Shown: in pieces, positions 9,461 to 18,945 of the stretch
How positions within the stretch are numbered: position 1 is the first letter of the stretch
Layout of the letters: every line of letters starts with the position of its first letter
Source: Alloacidobacterium sp963823845
GTDB taxonomy: Bacteria; Acidobacteriota; Terriglobia; Terriglobales; Acidobacteriaceae
Length of the DNA stretch: 64,000 nucleotides
Direction: 5' to 3'
Assembly (NCBI GenBank): GCA_963823845.1
Contig: CAWGND010000018.1
Coordinates: 62,001 to 126,000 of the forward strand
Position numbers and translations under genes: made by a program
The notes under the pieces: model-generated
Seen by the model: the letters and a program-made list of their open reading frames with translations, nothing else
The model's database searches: none
What the model was told of the DNA's origin: nothing

Positions 9461-9942
9461 TCAGAGACACGGTCTGTTGTTTTGCCCAGCCGATACCGTT
9501 CTACGGCCGGCTTCACCAAGTCGGGCCGCCGAGCTAGGGATGACCCAACGCTTCAGACAGAAGAGGTAGTTTCGCTCGGTTGAACAGCTACGCCAATTGT
9601 TTTCGTTGGTCAGTTCCCGATACTCGAAATGCTTGCAGAGTTCAGTCACGGTCATCGTAGCCGGTTTAATCCGCAGGTCGCTGGTGCAAAGTCCGCAATT
9701 AAGTCGTTCGCCCGACGACGGGCTGCTTCAGAATCGACATACTCGTCAACCGTTCTTACCACGCGTTTTCGATAGATACGCTGCCCCTCGGGCCCTCTAT
9801 CTGACCAGCGAAACTGCCAGACAGTGGGACCCTGCTTGCGCCCGCATCTGATGAGACTTCCTCGTTGGATGTTAATCCCCCAGCACCGCAGTTGCGGTGC
9901 AAGAGATGAAGAACTCAGGGGTGCGGAACCGGTCTGCCTCAT
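9461..9942 (-). pseudogene. Tyrosine-recombinase (integrase) N-terminal remnant
   Basis: Two minus-strand frames together give the N-terminus of a site-specific integrase. The part at 9652-9942 has the lead R-G-S-L-I-R followed by V-W-Q-F-R-W-S and R-I-Y-R-K-R-V-V. The part at 9461-9655, in another frame, continues into the SAM-like DNA-binding domain (TVTELCKHFEYREL, then RSCSTERNYLFCLKRWVIP). A frameshift separates the two halves, and the catalytic domain with its R...HxxR...Y residues is absent. It is a decayed fragment that marks a past integration event. Confidence 0.65.
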
Positions 9943-10102
9943 CGCCGAATCAGTCCGAGATTGTCGCTTTGCGCAAGCGGCAGTCTCTCAGTTTACGAAA
10001 AGGCTCTACTAGCTTCATTTGGCGGCTGAAGGCAACTTGTACGAGTAGCGGACATCCATCTAAGTCAAAGTCAAGCCAAAAGCACGACGTCTCTGGGCAC
10101 GC

Positions 10103-11425
10103 TCAGGAGAGTGTGCTTTCGATCTGATCCCCTACCGGTGGTCGAGCGTCGGGTTGAGCTGGCAGGACTCTGCCAGGCTTTGGAATCAATCGAAGTTCTG
10201 TTCTAGCTTCGTGTCCCTCATCATGCGGCTGCAGCGAATGCGCATTGGACACGAGCTGGGGCTGCAGCGGCAGAAATACTGAGATAACCGTTCCAGTAGC
10301 TGGGGATAGAGTGCTGCTTCTTACCCGGATCGTTCCGTTGTGTTTTTGGACGATTCCTGAGCTTACCCAAAGTCCCAGTCCCGTGCCCAAATCGCCTTTT
10401 GTGCTGACAAACGGTTCGAAGAGCCTTTTCCTGATTTCAGGGGAAATCCCAGACCCTGTATCGGCAATGGTAAAACGTATGCCAGGACGCGCTCCATTGC
10501 TGTGTTCACGAATATGGGTGGTGCGGATTTTCAGCGTACCGCCCCTCGCCATGGCATCCACGGCGTTTCCCACCAGGTTTACAATCAGCTGGCGCAGCTC
10601 TCCGGCCCGCGCAAGGATTGGCGGGCATTGGCGAAAATCTCTTTCGAGCACAATTTGTGCGGAACTCAATCTCGCCTTGTACAGGACCAGGGCGGAATCC
10701 ATGATCTCATTGATCTGGACGATCACCGGCTTGCTATTCTGTCGATAAAATCTCAAGGTCTGGGTGACTATTTCAGACACTCGCGCCAACTCATTCATCC
10801 CAATTTGGGCGTACTCCTTTGACTCCTGTAAGGAAGAAGAAAGGTTGATGAGGTAGAGCAAATTGACGACCGCCTCAAGGGGATTATTGATTTCATGTGC
10901 GATGCTGGCGGCCAGGCGCCCAGCCACAGCCAGTTTTTCCGATGTCCGCAATGCTTCTTCCGCCTTCACGCGCTCGGCCAGATAGTCTCTCATCTGGTAC
11001 TGCCGTGAACGACTGCGAAGGGCAGCTTGAACGGTGCTCATTAAGGTCTCAGGCCGGACAGGGCGCTCCAACAAGATCAAGTTGCCGAGCGGCTGGCGAG
11101 CAAGCATTCTCCTTTGACTCTCAGAGGTGGCTGCCCCGCGATCGGTAAGAATCATGATGGGAAAATCACCCCAGGAGGCCTGGTCAGCTACCTGTGCTGT
11201 CCAGCGAGCGATGTCGTCCAAGGTAAGGGCTTCCTCCGCCAATATCACGGCCACCAGTCGTCTGTTCAATTTTGCACACAGTGCGCAGTCGCAGCCGAAG
11301 TCCGTGAACAGACGATTGAACGAGCAATTCTGACCATCATTCGGGAATGTGCTTGTCGGATACTCATTGCGGACAAGGAAACTTTCCAAACCGCACCCTA
11401 AATGTTCATAGACACTCGGGCGCAA
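10103..11425 (-). CDS. Sensor histidine kinase with N-terminal pseudo-receiver domain
   Basis: The product has 440 residues. Residues about 1-140 resemble a degenerate response-regulator receiver (AVILAEEAL...PIMILTDRG...LLERPVR). A coiled linker follows, then the dimerisation domain with H-box AASIAHEINNPLEAV (His near 177) and a HATPase domain with N box NLVGNAVDAM, G1 DTGSGI and G2 GTGLGLW. No membrane segment is seen, so it should be a cytoplasmic kinase taking its signal through the N-terminal domain. No response regulator is adjacent; the one at 22454-23113 is a candidate partner by function only. The next gene, at 11437, is divergent. Confidence 0.85.
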   Translation of the reverse strand: MRPSVYEHLGCGLESFLVRNEYPTSTFPNDGQNCSFNRLFTDFGCDCALCAKLNRRLVAVILAEEALTLDDIARWTAQVADQASWGDFPIMILTDRGAATSESQRRMLARQPLGNLILLERPVRPETLMSTVQAALRSRSRQYQMRDYLAERVKAEEALRTSEKLAVAGRLAASIAHEINNPLEAVVNLLYLINLSSSLQESKEYAQIGMNELARVSEIVTQTLRFYRQNSKPVIVQINEIMDSALVLYKARLSSAQIVLERDFRQCPPILARAGELRQLIVNLVGNAVDAMARGGTLKIRTTHIREHSNGARPGIRFTIADTGSGISPEIRKRLFEPFVSTKGDLGTGLGLWVSSGIVQKHNGTIRVRSSTLSPATGTVISVFLPLQPQLVSNAHSLQPHDEGHEARTELRLIPKPGRVLPAQPDARPPVGDQIESTLS

Positions 11426-11436
11426 GGAGTTCTCGA

Positions 11437-12012
11437 ATGAATTTCAATCCAATGGATCCAAAACTGATTGCTCTTGCAGTCGTAGTGATTTTGTTAATTA
11501 TCGTTGGCGTTGTGCTGTATATGAGAAAACGCAAGAAGACCACGGCAGAACTACGCAGCCGCTTTGGGACAGAGTACGACCGGGCTGTTCAACAACATGG
11601 GTCTGAGCGTAAGGCCGAAGCAAAGTTAACGGACCGCGCTGCGCGCGTTGAAATGCTGAGAATCCGTGAGCTTGACCCGGCAGAGCGTGAGCGCTACGTA
11701 TCCCAGTGGCAGGCAGTGCAATCTCGCTTTGTCGATTATCCGAAGGGTACCGTGACTGAAGCTGATGAACTGGTGTGTTCGCTGATGCAGGCACGACGCT
11801 ATCCTGTAGCCGATTTTAACCAGCGTGCGGCGGACATCTCTGTCGACCATCCCCGGGTCGTGGAGAACTACCGGTCGGCACATGACATCGCATTGCGGGT
11901 CGGCAGCGGCAGCGTCACCACGGAAGACCTTCGAACCGCGATGATCAACTATCGCTCGCTCTTCGAGGAGTTGGTCCAGGTGCAACCTACTGGCGACAAA
12001 AGGGTGGCTTAG
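11437..12012 (+). CDS. Single-pass membrane protein, conserved hypothetical
   Basis: The start is fixed by AAGGAG at 11424-11429, 7 nt before ATG 11437, giving 191 residues. One transmembrane helix (residues about 10-28) is followed by a basic stop-transfer RKRKK and a soluble helical domain containing F-G-x-E-Y-D-R-A-V and A-E-A-K-L-x-x-R-x-x-R-V-E blocks. I recognise this as a small conserved family of unknown function that recurs in Acidobacteria and Proteobacteria. The gene is divergent from the histidine kinase and 43 nt upstream of the exported protein at 12056. Confidence 0.75.
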   Translation: MNFNPMDPKLIALAVVVILLIIVGVVLYMRKRKKTTAELRSRFGTEYDRAVQQHGSERKAEAKLTDRAARVEMLRIRELDPAERERYVSQWQAVQSRFVDYPKGTVTEADELVCSLMQARRYPVADFNQRAADISVDHPRVVENYRSAHDIALRVGSGSVTTEDLRTAMINYRSLFEELVQVQPTGDKRVA

Positions 12013-12055
12013 CGCGACGGCCTGCGACTCTTCCGACCGCAGTGAGGGCCTCGCC

Positions 12056-12904
12056 ATGAAAGTGCGTAAAACAGATCATCGAGCAACAATGCAGATCGCA
12101 AACGTCCTCTGCTTCCGTGCCGGGTTCGCGATCCTGCTGCTCCTGATCCTGGCGACAGTAGGGCAGCCTGCAAACGCGCAGCCGTCATATACCACACTCG
12201 CTGTTGGTCCATCTCCGCTCACGGTAGAGCAAGTGGTACGCAACCTTGACCAGATGAATCTTCATCGTGTCGAAGCGCTTCACGCATATCAGGGAACCAG
12301 AACCTATCGGGTTGTATACGAGGGATTTCCAGCCAATCGGAACGCGGAGATGGTTGTGAAGGTGCATTATCTCTCGCCCGGGAAAAAAGAATTCGTCATT
12401 CAATCGGCGACTGGGTCCGAGCTAATCGTCGATCGGGTGTTCAAGAAGCTCCTTGAGGCGGAAAAGGAAGCAGTGGCCACGGAGATCCAACAGCGCTCCG
12501 CGCTTACCAACGACAATTATCGTTTTATTCTAATCGGATACGAAAGCACGTCCTCCGGCTCAATGTACGTGCTCAGCGTGGAGCCCAGAAGGAAGGACAA
12601 ATTTCTCTATCAAGGCCGAATCTGGGTGGATGCGCGAGACTTTGCGGTAGTGCGGATAGAGGCAGAACCTGCGAAAAACCCTTCCATCTGGACCAGAAAA
12701 ACAGACATCGTGCAGGTGTACACGAAGGTGAGTGAATTCTGGCCCCCTGCATACAATCACAGCGTAACCTCTATTCGGCTTGGTGGAAATGCTGACTTAA
12801 CCATCGAGTACACGGGCTACAAGATTATCGATGCCAGCCAGCTGAGTAGCTTAGAGATACCTCGATCGACACTACACGCCGACGCTAGTCATGCACAGGA
12901 GTAG
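12056..12904 (+). CDS. Exported LolA-like / outer-membrane lipoprotein-sorting-type protein
   Basis: The product has 282 residues. A signal peptide (hydrophobic core about residues 24-38, cleavage after A-N-A) precedes a beta-rich domain. It resembles the outer membrane lipoprotein-sorting (DUF4292/LolA-like) fold, with the recognisable segment Y-Q-G-R-I-W-V-D-A-R-D-F-A-V-V-R-I-E-A. The family handles acyl chains or lipoproteins in the periplasm, but function here is inferred from the fold alone. It follows the membrane protein at 11437 by 43 nt and may be co-transcribed. ATG 12056 is used; ATG 12089 is an alternative. Confidence 0.65.
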   Translation: MKVRKTDHRATMQIANVLCFRAGFAILLLLILATVGQPANAQPSYTTLAVGPSPLTVEQVVRNLDQMNLHRVEALHAYQGTRTYRVVYEGFPANRNAEMVVKVHYLSPGKKEFVIQSATGSELIVDRVFKKLLEAEKEAVATEIQQRSALTNDNYRFILIGYESTSSGSMYVLSVEPRRKDKFLYQGRIWVDARDFAVVRIEAEPAKNPSIWTRKTDIVQVYTKVSEFWPPAYNHSVTSIRLGGNADLTIEYTGYKIIDASQLSSLEIPRSTLHADASHAQE

Positions 12905-13007
12905 CATCAACCCGAGATCTGAACGGTACGGTGCGATGGTGACTGCGGTGGTCGACATGCAGGCAACAAGATCGCACCATAATTTTTGATAAGTGAGCTA
13001 TCTTGCT

Positions 13008-13030
13008 CAGACGCGAGAGGCTCGCGTCTG
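13008..13030 (+). terminator. Perfect 10-bp hairpin downstream of 12056-12904
   Basis: CAGACGCGAG (13008-13017) and CTCGCGTCTG (13021-13030) pair perfectly around a 3-nt loop. There is no T-run, so it is either an imperfect terminator or an mRNA-stabilising end. Confidence 0.45.
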
Positions 13031-13228
13031 TCATTGTATATTCTCCTGAGTGTGTCGATAGAGCGACGACGCTAATTCGTAGCTCCCGTTCTTAGGTTGC
13101 CGTGGGTGAGATCCCAACTACCCACATCGAAGCGACCACATCCAGCCGATTGGCACTCTGTCCATATATTTTCTGGCCCTCTGGCGAGATCGATCGATCC
13201 GAAAAGCTCTCAAACCAGGGAGTGAGGG

Positions 13229-13244
13229 CCGCCCTTCGGGGCGG
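13229..13244 (+). other. TTCG-tetraloop hairpin in a 500-bp gene-free stretch
   Basis: CCGCCC, TTCG, GGGCGG forms a 6-bp GC stem with an exceptionally stable TTCG loop. It lies 160 nt upstream of the OmpA-like gene. The stretch 12905-13405 otherwise contains no recognisable gene; a structured leader of the OmpA transcript is possible but unproven. Confidence 0.35.
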
Positions 13245-13405
13245 ATGCGACGCGTTAACTCGCGAAAGAAGAAAGGTCGAAGATCATGCCTTTTAGACTT
13301 AACTGCTGAAGGTTCTCATCGTGGAATTCAGGTTGGAACGTCTGAACATATGACCACACAATCCATACAACGCAAGACGGCAGACATCTGCCTAAAGAGG
13401 ATATT

Positions 13406-14926
13406 TTGAAGACCAAGCTTTTGTTAGCAGTCGGAACTACTCTCAGTTTGAGCGCATTTGCGCAAACCAATCCTCAAACAATGAGGTTTGCTCAATCCGT
13501 CCTGATTTCTCAAACAACCGTGGCCGTGCCCATAAGCCGGACACCCGTATTCCGCGTGAATGTCATCAGCCGCACGGTCCAGGCAGTTAACTATCAGCAT
13601 CGCAGCGGAGCCACAAAGCTCGACTTCGCAGGCACGGACCTGATGCCATCAGCCAACGGCCAAGCCAAGGTGGAGAGCAAGAAGGGCTACATCGAAATAG
13701 AAGTTGAGTTTGGGAACCTGCAGAAGCCCACAAGTTTTGGCAATGAGTATCTCACTTACATATTGTGGGCGATTTCGCCCGAAGGCCGAGCGGTAAACCT
13801 GGGGGAAGTGCTGGTCGGAGATAACCACCGCAGTAAGTTAAACGTGACCACCGACCTTCAGGCATTCGCCTTGATTGTTACGGCGGAACCTTACTATGCC
13901 GTCCGGCAGCCGAGCAACGTCGTCGTGCTTGAAAACGTTGTGCGGCCTGATACCAAGGGAACCCCCGAGGCGGTGAATGCAAAGTATGAACTCATGGAAC
14001 GAGGCGGTTACATTCCCACTGGCTACAAGTTCGACCCAGTAGTTTTCGATGCCAGAGTACCCTTGGAATTCCTTGAGGCACGGAACGCACTGCGCATCGC
14101 GAAATCTGAAGGAGCCGAGGAGTATGCCGGGACAAGTTATCAACATGCTGTCCTGCTGATGAGCACTGCGGACGAGTATGCCACGGAAAAACACTCTCCT
14201 AAGAAACAATTGATTGCAGCTTCCAGAGAAGCGGTTCAGACGGCCGAAGATGCACGCGCAATTGCAGTCAAGAAAATAGGCGAAGAGGATTTAGCAAACG
14301 AGCGCCAGGCTTCAGTGGATGCGCAGGCGAGTTCGCAGGCGCAAGCCAACGCCGCGACACGACAGAAGGAACAAGCTGAGTCCGATGCGGCTGAAGCACA
14401 GGTAGCTTCGGCGGCGGCGGTCACCGCGGCACAGGCCGATGCCAACCAATCTCGTTTAGCGACAGAGCAAGCGGAAATCGATAAAGCAGCCATGCGCACG
14501 CGATTGTCTGAGCAGTTGAATTCCATTCTTCAGACTCGCGACAGCGCACGTGGACTCATCGTAAGCATGTCCGATGTCCTGTTTGATACGGGTAAGTACT
14601 CATTGAAGCCAGCTGCGAGGGAGAAGCTCGCGAGAGTGGCTGGAATTCTGCTTGCATATCCCGGGCTCGACATTGAAGTCGGTGGCTATACGGACAATGT
14701 AGGCGGCGATGAGATGAATCAGGAACTGTCTGAGAACCGCGCCAACTCGGTAAGGGATTATCTGATGCAAGAAGGCGTAACAGCAGGCTCAGTCAGCGCA
14801 AAAGGTTTCGGCAATACTTTGCCGGTAGCCTCCAACGATAACTCTGGCGGCCGGCAGCAGAACAGGCGAGTGGAACTGGTTGTGTCTGGCGATGCAATCG
14901 GCAGCCCGGTCGCCGTAACAACATGA
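13406..14926 (+). CDS. OmpA-family outer-membrane/peptidoglycan-binding protein
   Basis: The start is TTG 13406 after AAAGAGG (13394-13400), giving 506 residues with a signal peptide ending A-F-A|Q near residue 20. The N-terminal half (20-250) is a beta-rich region with no family I can name. Residues about 265-370 are a long alanine/glutamate-rich coiled coil. The C-terminus (about 385-490) is an OmpA domain with S-D-V-L-F-D-T-G, G-G-Y-T-D-N-V-G and the helix N-R-A-N-S-V-R-D-Y-L, which bind meso-diaminopimelate of peptidoglycan. The protein probably tethers the outer membrane to the wall. It stands alone, between hairpins and a gene-poor spacer. Confidence 0.88.
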   Translation: MKTKLLLAVGTTLSLSAFAQTNPQTMRFAQSVLISQTTVAVPISRTPVFRVNVISRTVQAVNYQHRSGATKLDFAGTDLMPSANGQAKVESKKGYIEIEVEFGNLQKPTSFGNEYLTYILWAISPEGRAVNLGEVLVGDNHRSKLNVTTDLQAFALIVTAEPYYAVRQPSNVVVLENVVRPDTKGTPEAVNAKYELMERGGYIPTGYKFDPVVFDARVPLEFLEARNALRIAKSEGAEEYAGTSYQHAVLLMSTADEYATEKHSPKKQLIAASREAVQTAEDARAIAVKKIGEEDLANERQASVDAQASSQAQANAATRQKEQAESDAAEAQVASAAAVTAAQADANQSRLATEQAEIDKAAMRTRLSEQLNSILQTRDSARGLIVSMSDVLFDTGKYSLKPAAREKLARVAGILLAYPGLDIEVGGYTDNVGGDEMNQELSENRANSVRDYLMQEGVTAGSVSAKGFGNTLPVASNDNSGGRQQNRRVELVVSGDAIGSPVAVTT

Positions 14927-15268
14927 AGCTTGCGTTAGAACGCGCGTATGTCAGAGCCATGTAGAGGTAACGTTATGAAAGTAGTTCTTCGGAATCGCTG
15001 CTGCTCCTGACCACGCAACTCAACTCTTGTAGCGCGGGTCCACCCTGTAGGCTCGCGCCGCTTGTTTCCGGGGTCGGCAAGGTCGTCTCGGAAAGTCAAT
15101 CGGTGGACTTGATTGCGGCTAACACAATAACTGAGCCGTAGTGCTCAGACTCGGCGATGCATTCCTGCAATCCTTGCATTATGACGCGTCGCCCTTTTCA
15201 ATCCACACAGCCCGCAGCCAGAAAGTACGACCGGGCAGTCGAAGGATGATCTGGCAAGGTGATTCAAA
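14927..15268. other. Spacer without recognised features
   Basis: I see no supported gene, RNA or clear terminator between the OmpA-like and YXWGXW genes. Confidence 0.4.
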
Positions 15269-16339
15269 ATGCGTACCATCCGTTTGTTAATGCTTGCACT
15301 TCTGATATTGGCCATACCGGCCACCTCGTTCGCGCAGTTCGTCGTGTCTGTCGCGATCGCTCCACCCGCACTACCTGTGTACACGCAACCCATGGTCCCC
15401 GCCGACGGTTATTTGTGGACGCCTGGCTACTGGGCTTATGGGAATGAAGGCTACTTCTGGGTGCCGGGTACGTGGGTAATGGCTCCCTCAGTTGGCCTGC
15501 TCTGGACACCTGGTTATTGGGGTTGGGGCGGCAATGCCTACGCCTGGAATAGCGGCTACTGGGGTCCTCATGTCGGCTTCTACGGTGGAGTCAACTACGG
15601 CTTCGGCTATGGTGGTACCGGTTACGAAGGCGGATATTGGAATAACGGAGCCTTCAACTACAACCGCTCGGTAAGTAATGTAAACGTCACAAACATACAC
15701 AATGTCTACAACAAGACTGTAGTCAACAACACCACAGTGAACAATGTCAGCTATAACGGTGGTACGGGTGGAATTACCGCCCGACCAACCCAGTCAGAAG
15801 AGACAGCGGCACACGAGCAACACCGTCCGCCGACTGCGTTACAGACCCAGCATGTGAATGCGGCCAGCACCAATCACGCACTCCTGGCGTCCGTGAATCA
15901 CGGGCGGCCGGCTATCGCTGCAACTGCGAAGCCTGCAGAATTTAACGGGAAGGGAGTGGTAGCGGCCAAGCAGGCAGGAGCACCTTACAAGGCTGCTGAA
16001 AATCACACAGCCGCTCCGTCAGCAGCTAGCAAAGCGGTTCCTGGACATGAGAACAGCACTCCTCACCCGGAGACAGCCCGTAACACGCCCGTGGCGCGCC
16101 CTAATGTCGTGCCTCCTCCGTCCACTAAGTCTAATAAGGAGACTGCAGCCGGTCCGCAGAATAAACCCAGTCCCGAGACAGCACCTCGGCCTGCCGCTCA
16201 CCCGGAGAGCACTACTCGTCCGGCAACTGTAGCTCATGCGCAGCCTGCTCCTCGTCCCGAGACAGCACCTAGGCCTGAGCCTCGCCCGGAGAACGCTACT
16301 CATCCGGAGAAAAAGGGGGAAGGCCAGCCTCCTCAGTAG
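15269..16339 (+). CDS. YXWGXW-repeat exported protein
   Basis: The product has 356 residues. A signal peptide (residues 1-22, ending S-F-A|Q) is followed by tandem WTPGYW / GYFWVPGTW / GYWGWGG units (about 40-105), the YXWGXW repeat signature. Then comes an Asn/Val-rich segment (NVNVTNIHNVYN, about 130-155) and a long Pro/Ala/Glu/His-rich low-complexity tail with repeated P-R-P-E-T-A-type units. Such proteins are secreted or surface-associated; their role is unknown. The tail is compositionally unlike the rest and should be unstructured. A strong terminator follows at 16408. Confidence 0.85.
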   Translation: MRTIRLLMLALLILAIPATSFAQFVVSVAIAPPALPVYTQPMVPADGYLWTPGYWAYGNEGYFWVPGTWVMAPSVGLLWTPGYWGWGGNAYAWNSGYWGPHVGFYGGVNYGFGYGGTGYEGGYWNNGAFNYNRSVSNVNVTNIHNVYNKTVVNNTTVNNVSYNGGTGGITARPTQSEETAAHEQHRPPTALQTQHVNAASTNHALLASVNHGRPAIAATAKPAEFNGKGVVAAKQAGAPYKAAENHTAAPSAASKAVPGHENSTPHPETARNTPVARPNVVPPPSTKSNKETAAGPQNKPSPETAPRPAAHPESTTRPATVAHAQPAPRPETAPRPEPRPENATHPEKKGEGQPPQ

Positions 16340-16407
16340 AGAATTGATTGCAACGTATTACGTCAAGGCTGCTCGATCTATAAGAATGTCGAATAGCTCT
16401 CATATAT

Positions 16408-16446
16408 GGTGCGGGTCCGATCCTTGGACTCGCACCTTTCTTTTCT
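16408..16446 (+). terminator. Intrinsic terminator after the YXWGXW gene
   Basis: GGTGCGGGTCC (16408-16418) pairs with GGACTCGCACC (16426-16436) through 11 base pairs, one a G-T wobble. The loop has 7 nt and the tail is TTTCTTTTCT. It ends plus-strand transcription before the convergent Nramp-like gene. Confidence 0.85.
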
Positions 16447-16546
16447 GACTGCACGCAGCGGCCGAGAGGTCGCACCAAATGGGAGAAGGTGAGCCATGCC
16501 ACCTGCGAAGCGGCCGAAAAGGGCTGAGAGAAACGGAAAAGCGGAT

Positions 16547-17812
16547 CTATACAACGAACATGGCTATGCCGGCGGCGAACATTGCCACTGTGGTGATAGC
16601 CACGACAGCCCATCCCGGGCGTGAACTTGGTTGGCCCTGCATCAGCTTCTTGTCCGAAGCGATGAACAGGATTGCGACAAGAAGGAAAGGGGCCAACAGT
16701 CCGTTGATGACAGCTGTCCAATAAAGTGCTTTCACAGGATTGATGCCGGCGAAGTTTAGTCCGACGCCCACTCCCGTTGAAAGGAGAATGAGAGCGTAAA
16801 AAGCGCGTGCCCGCTTCAGCTTCTTGTCCAATCCCTGGTGCCAACCAAACGTCTCCGCAAATGCGTATGCAGCTGATCCCGCAAGCGTCGGGATGGCTAG
16901 AAATCCGACACCGACAATGCCGGCGGTAAACAGGGTCGCGGCAAACTTGCCAGCCAGTGGACGAAGAGCTTCGGCTGCCTCACGAGAAGTCTCAATGTGC
17001 GTGATGCCGTGGCGGTTAAGGGTAATGGCAGTTGTCAGGATGATAAAGAACATGACCATGTTCGAGAAAAACGCACCAATGCCAACATCAATATTCCTCA
17101 TATCAAGTTCTTTGAGTGTTGCTCCTCTTCGCTGAGCAAGCGTACTCTGACCTGCCGCCTTCTCCTCTTCAACTTCCTCACTTGCCTGCCAGAAAAACAA
17201 ATACGGACTGATCGTGGTGCCGAGAATCGCGACTATCGTTGACCATTCACCTCTGGTACGCGGAATCGACGGCACAAAGGTATCGCGTACCACCTGGCCC
17301 CAATCAGCTCCCACCACAAACGCTGTTATCGGATATGCGAAGAGCACCAGCACCAGCCACTTGAGCACGTTCGCGATCTGGTGGTACTGAAGCCGAACCG
17401 TCGCCCAAGTAATCAAAACTGCGAAAAGCACGACAAACCAATGCGAATTGACCCCGGAAAGCATTTCCGCTGCATCAGCCATGCCAGCAAGGTCCGCCCC
17501 AATGTTAATCGTGTTTGCCACGAGCAGAGCCATTACGAAGACGCCTAACAGCCAAGTCGGAAATCGCTGTTTAAAATTTCCGGCCAAACCCTGCCCAGTC
17601 ACCATTCCGATGCGGGCACACATAATTTGAACCGCCGTCATCAGCGGCCATGTCAGGGGTGCAGTCCAGAGAAGCTTGGTTCCGAGCTGCGCGCCCGCAA
17701 CAGAATATGTGGCAATGCCCGACGGGTCATCGTCGGCGGCCCCGGTAATAATGCCCGGGCCAAGAGACTTCAGCAGCAGTCGCATCCATCGATATGGAGT
17801 AGATATAGGCAC
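16547..17812 (-). CDS. Nramp-family (Mn/Fe-type or NRMT-like) metal transporter
   Basis: The 421-residue protein has about 11 hydrophobic helices and clear Nramp-family spacing. In helix 1 the classical DPGN metal motif is replaced by DDDPSGIATY. In helix 6 the usual A/C-x-x-M-P-H with its metal-binding methionine is replaced by TTISPYLFFWQAS. Loss of the methionine is the hallmark of Nramp relatives that carry harder ions such as Mg2+, so the ion should not be assumed to be Mn2+ or Fe2+. A charged EEVEEEK segment follows helix 6. The gene stands alone, convergent with the YXWGXW gene. Confidence 0.83.
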   Translation of the reverse strand: MPISTPYRWMRLLLKSLGPGIITGAADDDPSGIATYSVAGAQLGTKLLWTAPLTWPLMTAVQIMCARIGMVTGQGLAGNFKQRFPTWLLGVFVMALLVANTINIGADLAGMADAAEMLSGVNSHWFVVLFAVLITWATVRLQYHQIANVLKWLVLVLFAYPITAFVVGADWGQVVRDTFVPSIPRTRGEWSTIVAILGTTISPYLFFWQASEEVEEEKAAGQSTLAQRRGATLKELDMRNIDVGIGAFFSNMVMFFIILTTAITLNRHGITHIETSREAAEALRPLAGKFAATLFTAGIVGVGFLAIPTLAGSAAYAFAETFGWHQGLDKKLKRARAFYALILLSTGVGVGLNFAGINPVKALYWTAVINGLLAPFLLVAILFIASDKKLMQGQPSSRPGWAVVAITTVAMFAAGIAMFVV

Positions 17813-18015
17813 GAAGGAGTCGGAGCCTAAACTTCCTGATTACAGCGCGAACCCATAGATAAACTGCAATGGCTCGCCATACAAATCAAACGCCCAAAGT
17901 GATCCAATGTGAACAGACATCCCGTCTAAGCCACTCCTATGATGCTGTGTAGTGAAGAAGTGAGACGACTATCAAAACGGCCGATCCAGCTTCTTCTTAC
18001 AAGTGAGGTTACAAC

Positions 18016-18096
18016 ATGGAAACCGTATTGATTGTTCTCTTGGTACTGTTTTTGGTAGGTGGCGGAGGCCGGGGATACACTCGTTGGCGCCGCTAG
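18016..18096 (+). CDS. 26-residue hydrophobic small membrane protein (DUF3309-like)
   Basis: ATG 18016 follows a GAGG ribosome-binding site (18005-18008) and encodes a single helix (V-L-I-V-L-L-V-L-F-L-V), a glycine run and a basic end R-W-R-R before TAG 18094. This plan matches the very short Gly-rich relatives of DUF3309 proteins found beside stress genes. A fuller DUF3309 gene lies at 24147-24302. The function is unknown; insertion into the inner membrane is expected. Confidence 0.6.
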   Translation: METVLIVLLVLFLVGGGGRGYTRWRR

Positions 18097-18263
18097 CGTG
18101 ATCACAGGAATGAATGTGAAGCTTTGCTGCAGAACTTGTCTGCGGTGGTGGTCATGGGGAGGTCCGATTCTGGGATTAGATCTGCGAATCCCTTCCAGGC
18201 TCCCTGAGCTAGGTCAGCCCTGAAGTCGTCCTCTCCTTAGGTTCACAGGAAATCGGGTGTGCA

Positions 18264-18467
18264 ATGCCTTCGACTGCAATTCTGCAGGAAGCTCAGAAAC
18301 TGCACAACGTGAGTGACCGTCTTGACTCGCTGGCGGAAGAACATCCCCGCATCTCAGAAGCACTCATCACCATCTCGGGAAACGTTCGCAACATTGCCAC
18401 TTTGCTCGAAGTGCTGGTTGCGACGAAAATTGGGCCGCCGTCTGAACTAGATCCAGCAAATGCTTGA
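18264..18467 (+). CDS. Small helical hypothetical protein
   Basis: This 67-residue product is predominantly helical, with heptad-like spacing (L-H-N-V-S-D-R-L-D-S-L-A-E-E, then I-S-G-N-V-R-N-I-A-T-L-L-E-V-L) and no cysteine, signal or membrane segment. I recognise no family. It lies alone between the 26-residue membrane protein and a 480-bp stretch with no supported gene. Codon usage is similar to its neighbours, so I take it as a probable real small gene. Confidence 0.5.
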   Translation: MPSTAILQEAQKLHNVSDRLDSLAEEHPRISEALITISGNVRNIATLLEVLVATKIGPPSELDPANA

Positions 18468-18945
18468 TAGATATAACCCTGAGCTCGCATTTACCAGGAT
18501 TGGGATAAAGCAACTCTGCGATGTTACGCGCCTCTCTACTTCTATTCGAGTGGGAGTTACGAGCTGTTGTGAACAGTTTTCTGCACCCGGTCTGTGTCAG
18601 ATTCTAAGGATGAAGAAGGTGAAGAAAAGAAATCGGCTGGAGATTGCGAGGAAGATCATTTCCAATGTGAAACGGGAGATGCAGAAACCGCGATTGACGG
18701 AGTCAGTCCGCAACGAAGGGAGAGGCCAAAGTGCACGGGTCGTCGAGGAGCCCTCCCGTTCATCCTGAAAATGCATAGGGTTCCGCTTTGCCCAAACTCA
18801 CGCCAGCTTCGGTAGCGAAGGAGGGTCGGCACGGGGGTGAGCTCGTGAAAGAGATGGAGAACACCGACGATGTGGTCAACCTCTCACTTTACGAGACTTG
18901 GGAAGGCGGAGCTGGCCGCCCTCCCTTAGAGCATGCCGGTGGTTC
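18468..18945. other. Gap without a supported gene
   Basis: Several short overlapping open frames exist here, but none has a ribosome-binding site, a recognisable motif or conserved-looking composition. I see nothing to annotate. Confidence 0.4.

Noticed and set aside
15780..16330. Short repeats in the YXWGXW gene tail as a CRISPR or minisatellite
   Set aside because: The units are irregular proline/glutamate codon repeats within an intact frame, not equal-length repeats with spacers.
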